A stretch of 64,000 nucleotides of DNA from assembly GCF_026967475.1 (NCBI RefSeq), contig NZ_CP114058.1, positions 2,666,001-2,730,000 of the forward strand. The letters run 5' to 3'. The notes under the pieces are model-generated. The model was not told the origin of the DNA, did no database searches, and was given only the letters and a program-made list of their open reading frames with translations. This document shows positions 29,993 to 38,080 of the stretch, piece after piece. The translations under genes were made by a program, and so were the position numbers. The DNA comes from Rouxiella chamberiensis (GTDB lineage: Bacteria > Pseudomonadota > Gammaproteobacteria > Enterobacterales > Enterobacteriaceae). Within the stretch, counting starts at the first letter, position 1, and every line of letters begins with the position of its first letter.

Positions 29993-31116
29993 TTACTTCT
30001 TCGGCTGCCAGCCAAACACGAAGGAGGTATCCGGCAAGTCTGTGAATTGCTTGATTATCTGGTGATAGGTTTGCGCAGGATCCAGCGAGGCAAACTGCTG
30101 CGGATAAATAAATTTCGCCAGATATTCCATGCCGACAATGTTGTAGGGGTGGTTATAGAACTGGTGATAAACGCCGTAAACGCGCCCTTCTTTTACCGCC
30201 GGAACCTGTGCAACGCCGGTACGCGTGCTGAGGATTTCCGCCTGCTTGTCTACGGCGGCCTGCGACGCACCATAGCCGAACGGCATCATCGCCGTCTGAC
30301 CTTTCCCGGTATGAATCGAACCGGTAAAGATGTAGACGTCAGGCTTCATGCTGATCACTTTTTCAAGCGAAACCTCGCCCGAAGCGCCCGGCAGCAGTTC
30401 GGAACCGATATTTTTAGCGCCGACCGCCTGCACCAGTTTGCCCCAGCCCATATCGCCGTGCGTGAAGCAGCAAGAGTCGGAACGGCCTGCCAGCGGTTCA
30501 ATAAAGACGTTGGGACGATTTTTGATAGCGGAAACTGCGTCCTGAATTTGCTCATAATGCGCGGTATAGAAGCTGCTGAAAGCCTGCGCATTTTTCTCCT
30601 GATTCAGGACCTTGCCGAGTAAATCAATGCTCGCTGCCGTGTCTTTGGCAGGATCAAGATTGTAATCGATAAACAGGATGGGAATATGTAGTGCGTTGAG
30701 TTTGTCGATGACGCCGCTCTGCTGGAGAGAGGGTTTGGCACGCAGCTGGGCAATCATCAGGTCTGGTTTTTGGAAATCACTGTTTCCAAATCTACCTGTC
30801 CCTTGTCGCTAAAGCCCATATCGAGGATGCTGGCCGAGGCAGGCCATTTGCCCTTCAGCATATCCCAGGTGCCGGAATCGGTGGTTTTCAGCAGGTTATT
30901 CCAGGCAACGACGCGCTTGAAAGGATCGCTTTTGTCCAGCATTGCAAGCGCAAGAATATCGCGGCCATCCTGAACGATAACGCGCTCGGGTTCATGGTCG
31001 AGCGTGATTTTCTGACCGGAAATATCGGTCACGGACAGCGGATAGGTGGTGGCGAAAGCAGTAAATGAGCTCGCCATCAGGCCAGCAACGGCCAGCACGC
31101 GCAGTTTATTGTTCAA
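29993..31116 (-). CDS. Iron/siderophore-type ABC substrate-binding protein (frameshifted)
   Basis: Periplasmic binding protein of the FecB/BtuF class, restored length about 374 residues. The signal peptide is MNNKLRVLAVAGLMASSFTA then FA. The first lobe starts TTYPLSVTDISGQKITL, a common opening of siderophore-binding proteins. The frame breaks at 30766-30770, where five T on the plus strand should be six, restoring ISKKPDLMIAQL. A near-consensus Fur box lies just upstream, so iron repression is likely. No permease or ATPase gene is adjacent, so it must use a transporter encoded elsewhere. The exact ligand is unknown. Confidence 0.85.
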
Positions 31117-31150
31117 AATTTTATCCAGACCCTGATGTAAAAATGGAAAT

Positions 31151-31169
31151 GATTCTGATAACCATTATC
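31151..31169. promoter_or_regulatory. Fur box
   Basis: GATTCTGATAACCATTATC matches the 19-base Fur consensus GATAATGATAATCATTATC at 16 positions. It lies 35 bases upstream of the start codon of the iron-type binding protein gene. Confidence 0.8.
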
Positions 31170-31294
31170 AATGAGAGCCAAATAATAAACAGGTAAGCAA
31201 AAGGCGGGCAACGGTTTTACCGCAAGTCGGGTTATTTAAGTATGTCTAAATATGAATTTATTGTCATGAAACCGTAGGGCCGGGCGCCTGTAAA

Positions 31295-31329
31295 GGCCTT
31301 GAGCCAAGCCATGCGACCTGACTCAAGGC
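31295..31329 (-). terminator. Stem-loop downstream of the prolyl oligopeptidase gene
   Basis: GCCTTGAG and CTCAAGGC form a perfect 8-bp stem with an 18-base loop, 11 bases past the stop. There is no T tract, so termination is uncertain. Confidence 0.35.
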
Positions 31330-31339
31330 GGAGTATTGC

Positions 31340-33397
31340 CTATTTTTCGACAAGGTAATTCCACAGGAATTCTGAAACCAGCGCGCGTTTGAAGGCACCC
31401 TGCGCCTTGTCCGCCGCCGCACTGTGGCCCCCTTCGGTGTTCTCGTAGAAATAGACGTTTTCGATGCCCAACTGCTGCATTTTTGCCGCCATTTTACGCG
31501 CGTGTCCCGGCCCGACCCTGTCGTCGCTGGTCGCGGTGGTGAACAGCACCGGCGGATAGATTTTCAATGCATCAAGATTATGATAAGGCGAGAATTTTTG
31601 AATATATTCCCACTCTTGCGGCTTCTGCGGGTCCCCGTATTCGGCAATCCACGACGCACCGGCCGAGATTTGCGTGTAGCGCTGCATGTCCAGCAGCGGC
31701 ACTTCGCACACTATGGCCCCAAACAGTTCGGGATAGAGGGTCAGCATATTGCCGACCAGCAGACCGCCGTTGCTGCCGCCCTGCGCCGCAAGATGCGCCG
31801 GTGAAGTAATATTGCGGGCAATCAGATCCTTGGCGACCGACGAGAAATCTTCATAGGCGCGCAGGCGGTGCTCTTTCAATGCCGCCTGATGCCAGCGCGG
31901 ACCGTATTCCCCGCCCCCGCGAATGTTGGCAATCACCATCACGCCGCCGCGCTCCAGCCACGACGGCCCGGCCACGCCGAGATAATAGGGATCCAGCGAA
32001 ATCTGGAACCCGCCGTAGCCGTAAAGCAGGGTCGGATTGCTGCCGTCCAGCTCGATATCCTTACCCGAAATCACAAAATAAGGCACACGCGTTCCGTCAT
32101 CCGAGGTGACAAAATGCTGGGCAACCTGATAGTGCGAGGCATCGAAATGGCTGGGTGCCTGCTTGATGATTTCCGAGTGCGTGACGTCATCGTCCAGCAC
32201 GCCGTAATACAGCGAGGTCGGTTGCAGGAAACCGGTCACGGTCATAAAGAATTCGTTGGTCTCTTCGTCGATGCCCGACGCGCTGATTTTACTTAGCTCG
32301 GGCGCGTCGCCCAGCCCGCGACGGCGCCAGTTTCCGGCCTGCGGTTTCAACACTTCCAGACGGTTGACCACGTCATCCATAATGCTGAGGATCAGGTAGT
32401 CGCGGGTCATCGAGTAGTTCGAAAGCGTGGTCGTCGCCTGCGGCTCGAACAGCGTCGTAAACTGGCGTTCACCGGCCATAAACGCGTTGAAATCAGCCGC
32501 CAGCAGCGTACCCGAAGGATAACTTTCGCCCGCCACGTTCCACTCGCTCGAGAGGAAAATCAGCAGCCACTGTTTCCAGGTCCCGAAACGGGCATCCTGC
32601 GGGATTTCGACCGGTATCCGTCCCTGCTGCGCATCCAGGAGATAAACTTCGCGGCGATAGAAATCAATCGTGCGGCCCACAAAGCTGCGTTCAAAGCCCG
32701 GCGAATCGTCATGCACCATAATCACCGACATGTCGGTTTTTTCGGCGGTAAACTGCGTTTCGGCGCTTTCGAGCGGCGTGCCGCGCTGCCAGATTTTGGC
32801 AATTCGCGGATACCCCGAGGTCGTCATCGACTCCGGCCCCAGATCGGGGGCGACCAGCACGCGATCGCGGTCTATCCAGGTCATGCGGCTTTTCGCCGAC
32901 GGCAGGTTAAAACCGTCTTCGATAAAACGGAGCGTAGTGAGATCGAATTCGCGAATGGCCGAAGCATCGCCGCCGTCTGGCGAGAGATGCAGCAGGCCGC
33001 GCGCATAATCCGGAGCCAGGGACTGAATGCCGTGATAAACCCAGTCCACGCCCTCTTTTTCGCCGAGCGCATCGATGTCGAGTACGGTTTCCCATTCGGG
33101 CGAGTCGCTACGATAAGATTCAAAACGCGTGCGGCGCAGCAGCCCACGCGGGTTTTTCTCATCCTGCCAGAAGTTGTAGAAATATTCGCGGCACTTCACC
33201 ACCATCGGAATCTGCGTTGGGGAATTCAGACACTCGAGCACGTCGTCACGTATCGCCTCGAAACGTTCGCTATCGGCAAATTCACGGCGCGTTTGCAGGC
33301 TTTGCTGATTGGCCCAATCGACGGCAACTTCGCCCTTTATCTCTTCCAGCCAGATAAAGTTATCTTCTGTGGCCTGAGGGGTGCTTTCACTAGACAT
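31340..33397 (-). CDS. S9A-family prolyl oligopeptidase
   Basis: Serine peptidase of 685 residues with no signal peptide. The N-terminal beta-propeller starts DNFIWLEEIKGEVAVDWANQ; the C-terminal alpha/beta-hydrolase domain carries the catalytic Ser542 in GGSNGGLLVGN, the Asp near residue 627 (TSDDRVGPGHARK) and His658 (EGGHSAAADK). The family cuts short peptides after proline, and the NIRGGGEYGPRWHQAAL segment is typical. It reads leftward after the Ppx/GppA-like gene, 54 bases away, and may share its transcript. Closely related oligopeptidase B cuts after basic residues, but the S9A pattern fits better. Confidence 0.9.
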   Translation of the reverse strand: MSSESTPQATEDNFIWLEEIKGEVAVDWANQQSLQTRREFADSERFEAIRDDVLECLNSPTQIPMVVKCREYFYNFWQDEKNPRGLLRRTRFESYRSDSPEWETVLDIDALGEKEGVDWVYHGIQSLAPDYARGLLHLSPDGGDASAIREFDLTTLRFIEDGFNLPSAKSRMTWIDRDRVLVAPDLGPESMTTSGYPRIAKIWQRGTPLESAETQFTAEKTDMSVIMVHDDSPGFERSFVGRTIDFYRREVYLLDAQQGRIPVEIPQDARFGTWKQWLLIFLSSEWNVAGESYPSGTLLAADFNAFMAGERQFTTLFEPQATTTLSNYSMTRDYLILSIMDDVVNRLEVLKPQAGNWRRRGLGDAPELSKISASGIDEETNEFFMTVTGFLQPTSLYYGVLDDDVTHSEIIKQAPSHFDASHYQVAQHFVTSDDGTRVPYFVISGKDIELDGSNPTLLYGYGGFQISLDPYYLGVAGPSWLERGGVMVIANIRGGGEYGPRWHQAALKEHRLRAYEDFSSVAKDLIARNITSPAHLAAQGGSNGGLLVGNMLTLYPELFGAIVCEVPLLDMQRYTQISAGASWIAEYGDPQKPQEWEYIQKFSPYHNLDALKIYPPVLFTTATSDDRVGPGHARKMAAKMQQLGIENVYFYENTEGGHSAAADKAQGAFKRALVSEFLWNYLVEK

Positions 33398-33451
33398 AAA
33401 CGTGCTCCTGCGTGTTTGGGCGGCATCCGAAATGCCGCAAGAAACGGTCGG

Positions 33452-34465
33452 TTATTGCAACAGAATTCCCTGAATCAGGTTTGCTTTTACGAGGGTAACC
33501 TCGGGAATACCCAATGCCTGCATAAAACCTTCGACCAAAAGTAGATTCGTGACGTCGGTGGCGCGGTAATCGCCCTTGAGCTGCGCGTCGCCCAGATTCA
33601 CTTTCGTTGCGGCTACGCGCTGTAAATCGGCAACGCTGTACCGGTTATTCCGGGGTTGCAGCTGATCTTTAATGGAATAGCCATGCACGCCGCCAATGCC
33701 GATTACCCGCTTATTTTTTGCCGCCTGCAAGATGGCCGGATTAACATGAGTCCGGGCGTAGAATCTTACCAACCGGAGAATTTCGTCTGCCCTCGTGCCG
33801 ATGGGATTGGGCGAATTGACCTGCTTGAGATCGTTATTCATCAGCACTTCGATCACTAAATCTTTCAGGCTGACGGACGCGAGCTTACCTTGATAAATTT
33901 CAGCGGTCTTTACGCCCTTCTCGAGACTATAGGTGGTCATCTGCATCGATCCGCCGCCAATATCCCACACCAGCAAATCCGTATCTTTTATTGCCGGATC
34001 CTTCAACGCCGCGCGGGCCGAAATAAAACCCAGTTCCGCTTCCTGCGCCTGCGAAATAATACGCAGCGAGATTCCGGCCTGCCGGTTGAATTGGCGAATC
34101 ACGTCCTGACCGTTGGCCGCCGTTCTAAATACGGCGGTCGCCACCCCGGTGATGCGGGTCGGATGATAGCGGCGCGCCTCGGCAACCAGCGCCTTGAGCG
34201 TGTCGATGCCCTGCCTTTGAATGGCCGGACTCAGCCGATTATCGGCAGATTCGGCTAAATCTTCGTTGAAACCTATGGGTTTTTCCTGCGAGAACAGCAC
34301 TTTGCCCAACGTTTTATGGCAAACATCCACCTCGCTGACGAGTAACTTGGTAGTCCCCGACCCCATGTCGATACCGGCACGCACTTCCTGACAATTTTTG
34401 GCCCATACCTGCGACGCAGACAATAAACACAGCATCGCAACGGCAAATTTCAGCGTTTTATTCAT
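33452..34465 (-). CDS. Exported Ppx/GppA-family phosphatase-like protein
   Basis: 337 residues with an unmistakable signal peptide (MNKTLKFAVAMLCLLSASQV then WA, cleavage about residue 22) followed by the ASKHA-fold Ppx/GppA core: phosphate loop AGIDMGSGTTKLLVSEV, ATAVFRTAANG, QEAELGFISA and the second loop WDIGGGSMQM. Cytoplasmic Ppx and GppA hydrolyse polyphosphate and pppGpp and are 500 residues or longer with a C-terminal HD domain. This one has only the catalytic core and is predicted to be periplasmic, where neither usual substrate is expected to dominate. Its substrate is unknown. Confidence 0.85.
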   Translation of the reverse strand: MNKTLKFAVAMLCLLSASQVWAKNCQEVRAGIDMGSGTTKLLVSEVDVCHKTLGKVLFSQEKPIGFNEDLAESADNRLSPAIQRQGIDTLKALVAEARRYHPTRITGVATAVFRTAANGQDVIRQFNRQAGISLRIISQAQEAELGFISARAALKDPAIKDTDLLVWDIGGGSMQMTTYSLEKGVKTAEIYQGKLASVSLKDLVIEVLMNNDLKQVNSPNPIGTRADEILRLVRFYARTHVNPAILQAAKNKRVIGIGGVHGYSIKDQLQPRNNRYSVADLQRVAATKVNLGDAQLKGDYRATDVTNLLLVEGFMQALGIPEVTLVKANLIQGILLQ

Positions 34466-34575
34466 TTATACCCTGCCCCGAAAGAAAGAATGCATTACCC
34501 CGAAGCGTTAGAAATACTGGCAAATGCGTTTCACTACAAGATGAAAAATGCATAAGCCCTTGAAGAGGTGATGAA

Positions 34576-35241
34576 TTAACTCAGCATACCGGCCCCGACG
34601 TTAATGGATAACCCCAAAACCGCCAGATTGAACACAAATGACAGGACGGCCTGGAGCAGCGTCAAACGTCGCACGGCGGTATTGCCCGTGCCGACATCGG
34701 CGGTTTGTGCCGCCACGGCAATCGTGAAAGAGAAATAGGCAAAGTCCCAGTATTCCGGCAGCGGAATTTTATCCGGAAACAGCAGCACCTTTTTCTCGCC
34801 GTCGGCGTTGAGATAGTGCGTGTGGGCATAATGCAGGGTGAAGGCGGTAGGCAGCAGAAACCAGGATACCACCAGCGTCGAGGCGGTAATGGCGATATGC
34901 ACCGCCTTGGCAGAACCGTTCAGATGCTTGACCGTACCCAATTCGAACAGAATGGTCATCATGCTGACCAGACAGGTGATGCAAACCAGCGCCAGCACCG
35001 TCGCGGCGCTTTCATCCTGCGCCCGCGCGATTCGGGCAATGTCTTTGGCCGGTGTGCGCACCATCATCCACCATAAAAACAGCAGATAGATCCACGCCAG
35101 CACGTTCCAGCTTATCAACAGTCTTTGCAGCAGGGATTGATTCGCGGGCAGCAGAAAGAAACTGACCACCCCCAGCAAAAATGCCGCCAGCAGTCGGGGG
35201 CGTGTCTGATAATAATGTTTAAACGGGTGTAACAGGTTCAT
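34576..35241 (-). CDS. DUF1345 family inner-membrane protein
   Basis: 221-residue membrane protein with about six hydrophobic helices. The conserved DUF1345 blocks are visible: LISWNVLAWIYLLFLWWMM, ARAQDESA and FPDKIPLPEYWDFAYFSFTIA followed by AAQTADV. The family resembles a channel-like core but has no assigned function. It lies 110 bases upstream of the Ppx/GppA-like gene on the same strand. Confidence 0.88.
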   Translation of the reverse strand: MNLLHPFKHYYQTRPRLLAAFLLGVVSFFLLPANQSLLQRLLISWNVLAWIYLLFLWWMMVRTPAKDIARIARAQDESAATVLALVCITCLVSMMTILFELGTVKHLNGSAKAVHIAITASTLVVSWFLLPTAFTLHYAHTHYLNADGEKKVLLFPDKIPLPEYWDFAYFSFTIAVAAQTADVGTGNTAVRRLTLLQAVLSFVFNLAVLGLSINVGAGMLS

Positions 35242-35369
35242 TAGTCGCCCACTTTTGCTAGACCAGAGTCATTAACTGTAGACGGCAAACGCCTTGTTGA
35301 ATAAAGAAAAAGTTGTCATAAAACGTGAACTGCGCACGGCCTGTTTTAAGACCTCCGGGTCAATATTCT

Positions 35370-37886
35370 TTAGTCGGCCAAAAGCGCACTTTTTTCAGGC
35401 CTGGAACGCTGCGCGACCGGCGGTCCACTCTGCGCGATACCGGCCATTTCCTCTTCACCATATTGCAGAATACTCATGATTTCATCCTGCTGATCCCACT
35501 GGTTTTCCAGCCATTGCGTGTAATCCGCAATGTCTTCCCTCTCGTGTTCTCCCGGCTCGAACAGGGGAACATCGGGCAATGAGAAAGCTAAATCCAGACT
35601 GACCTCCTCGGCCATTTGCGCCAGCAGCCTTTCCACATCTTCATCGTTCACCGGTTCACTCGGCAGCGCCACGTCGGCAGTCTGTTCGAGGCGGTCGAAA
35701 TAGACATTCAGCTTATCAATGACCTGATTAAATACCGTAAATGACGGCGCGGAGGATTCATGGCTATTTTCGCCGACCGGGGCGGCAGCCATCGTCTCAT
35801 GTTGTGGGGCATCAAAAGGTTGCTGTCGAGTGGCGACGATCCTCTGCGGCAGAGAGGTTGAGGCCTGAGTCATGTCCTGCATATCCTGCACAGCGGCATC
35901 AATCATGGCCCCTGCAGCGACCGCCATAATGTTCGGCGAGGCGTGGCGCATTCTTTCGTTGAAATCGTCGCGTCCGGCGCGGGAAAGCTGCCATTGCTGC
36001 TCTTTTTCGGCGTCCCGCTCACGCCCCTTTTCAACACTGCGCGCCATCGCACGATGCGCATTCTGCGCCGCCAACGTGGCCGCCACCGCCGTCGACATGG
36101 CCATCGCCTGCTGGCGTTGCTGTGCCGATTTTACGGCCTCTTTTTCGAGAAGCTGGCGGCCTCGAGCGCGAAAGCTTTCCGTGTTTGCCTGCCATCTGGA
36201 AAAGCTTTCCTTATCCTGCTGCTGGATTTTTTGCAGCAAGGTTCGAGTTAGCGCCGTCGGGCTTTCCTGCGACACCGCGCGAGTTGGGCACAGCGTTGCC
36301 AGACGTTTTCTCTCTTCAGGCGGCAGCGAAGGAGCCTGACGTTTTTTCGACAGCATCTTGCCCAGTAACGACGGCGGCTTGCTTAATCCTCCGTCGTCCA
36401 GATTGATCAACGAGGCGGCAAAAAACTTTTTCGCACCGATTAACTCGTTGTTGATCTGGAGGTTTTTTAAAATTTTCCGCGCCTGATGCGAGGTCACGGT
36501 CGTAATACGCTGCGACGCGATTTTGACCCGCGCATAAAAATCATTATTCACCGCATATTCTTCACTGCGCGGACTGTCGGCGACGTATTTCTTGCCGAGC
36601 GCCGCTTTAATTTTGCCCCTCAAGGCCAGATCCCGACTTAGGATATTGAGTAGCCGCGTGATTTTCACGCCCGCAGGCCGATGCATCAACAGCGGAAGCG
36701 TATTGACGAAGCGTAATCCTACCTCACGGTCTGACGGAAATAATGCCCCATAAACGTCATGCGTCAGGCTGCTGTCCTGCGCCAGCGCCTGGAGCAGCGC
36801 CTCGGCCGTTTCGTGCATCATCAGGGTTCCCATTCTTTCAGCCTGACCGCCCAGCACGGCAATGACGGCAAACGCCATCGCCTGTTCCCTGTTGATCCAG
36901 TCAATCAGGTCGTGGGGGCTGACTCGTCTTACGCGCTGTAATTCACTCAGCAATGCAGGCAGTTTTTCCGGTTGAGCCGACCAGATTTTCTCCCGTGGCT
37001 GAGTGCGCAGTGCCGCATCATCCAGCGAAAGCGAACTGACGGAACTGGAAAGCGACGTCAGATCTTCGGCCGACTTGTCTTCACGGGATGGCGGGACAGG
37101 GGAAGATGTGCGGCCCGGACCAGCATCAGGCTCGGCTGGCACGTCGGGATGGCGCACAGGCCGCGTATATTCCGTGCTGCGAAAAATACCGACTCGGGCG
37201 TTGCACAGTCGGGAACACTCGCTAAAACTTAGGTCGTAATCCCTTCTCAACCTTTTGCCCCACTCTTTGACCGACTCCGTCTGACGCCGTTTCGCCCGCG
37301 GATCTTGACGCAATTGAATGACATTTTCGGTTTCCCGCTGAAATTCGGGATAGCTGAGCAGTGTCGCTCGGGCTGCCTGTGACACGCAGACATGGTCATC
37401 ATTCGGAAAATCGGGGAAAAGTGTTTTTAATCGGCGGCCATACATCAGCGCCGTTTCGCCCTGCTCGGCCGGCACCTGACGCATCAGCGTCGTGCCCGGC
37501 GTTTCCCCTCTGAATTCGACAATATGTGCCAGCGAACGAGTGGTAATACCCGCGGCCTCGGCAATTTGTTCCCTGCAAAGCCAATGCCCCGCCGCCGCAT
37601 GAATTCTGCGGGCATAGGCCGTGCCCGACTCCAACGGGATTCGCGGAATCTGCGTTTTGACGGCGCTGATTTGCTGCTCCCAGCTTTCAGCCTGCGGTAA
37701 AGAGATTGCGCGTTCGACGTCGGTTCTGGCGATGAGGGCCTGACTGGATGAGTTAAGCACCGCCAGATTGTTGGCAACGGTAGACAATGCTCCCGTTAAT
37801 CGCCGATTCAGATAGCTTTCGCCGTTGACAGAGGCGGGCACGGCGAAAGCCGCGAGGTTATTGGTGGAAATGGATTGATTATTCAT
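35370..37886 (-). CDS. Large hypothetical protein with N-terminal internal repeats
   Basis: 838 residues, not recognised. There is no signal peptide or membrane helix. The N-terminal 240 residues hold four degenerate copies of a helical unit: NGESYLNRRLTGA (22-34), ESGTAYARRIHAAAG (86-100), EQGETALMYGRRLKTLF (141-157) and ESVKEWGKRLRRDYDLS (204-220), each with an acidic-aromatic-(R/K)R(I/L) core and each followed by an A-x-x-A/C-type helix. A Ser/Pro/acidic linker follows (about 245-285), then a helical domain, then a charged Gln/Arg/Ala-rich coiled-coil-like stretch (about 560-690) and an acidic C terminus. The size, solubility and layout suggest an effector or large structural protein; this is inference. 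No secretion genes are adjacent. Confidence 0.8.
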   Translation of the reverse strand: MNNQSISTNNLAAFAVPASVNGESYLNRRLTGALSTVANNLAVLNSSSQALIARTDVERAISLPQAESWEQQISAVKTQIPRIPLESGTAYARRIHAAAGHWLCREQIAEAAGITTRSLAHIVEFRGETPGTTLMRQVPAEQGETALMYGRRLKTLFPDFPNDDHVCVSQAARATLLSYPEFQRETENVIQLRQDPRAKRRQTESVKEWGKRLRRDYDLSFSECSRLCNARVGIFRSTEYTRPVRHPDVPAEPDAGPGRTSSPVPPSREDKSAEDLTSLSSSVSSLSLDDAALRTQPREKIWSAQPEKLPALLSELQRVRRVSPHDLIDWINREQAMAFAVIAVLGGQAERMGTLMMHETAEALLQALAQDSSLTHDVYGALFPSDREVGLRFVNTLPLLMHRPAGVKITRLLNILSRDLALRGKIKAALGKKYVADSPRSEEYAVNNDFYARVKIASQRITTVTSHQARKILKNLQINNELIGAKKFFAASLINLDDGGLSKPPSLLGKMLSKKRQAPSLPPEERKRLATLCPTRAVSQESPTALTRTLLQKIQQQDKESFSRWQANTESFRARGRQLLEKEAVKSAQQRQQAMAMSTAVAATLAAQNAHRAMARSVEKGRERDAEKEQQWQLSRAGRDDFNERMRHASPNIMAVAAGAMIDAAVQDMQDMTQASTSLPQRIVATRQQPFDAPQHETMAAAPVGENSHESSAPSFTVFNQVIDKLNVYFDRLEQTADVALPSEPVNDEDVERLLAQMAEEVSLDLAFSLPDVPLFEPGEHEREDIADYTQWLENQWDQQDEIMSILQYGEEEMAGIAQSGPPVAQRSRPEKSALLAD

Positions 37887-38013
37887 TCATCACTCTTATT
37901 CGATGCGCGGATTATCGACATCGTCAGATGTTGCTAAAGAGCAGCCACAGTACCGAGGTGATTAATATAAAACTCTTACTTTTCAACCAATTTAAATTCA
38001 TCAAAGTTATAAA

Positions 38014-38044
38014 AAAGGGCCACTGATTGCTCAGTAGCCCTTTC
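38014..38044 (-). terminator. Intrinsic terminator of gcd
   Basis: On the minus strand AAAGGGCTACTGA pairs with TCAGTGGCCCTTTTTT, with one mismatch and a GCAA loop; it lies 37 bases past the gcd stop. Confidence 0.85.
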
Positions 38045-38080
38045 GTTCACTGTCGACAGCCTGCGCCGTCTTTCAGTGGT

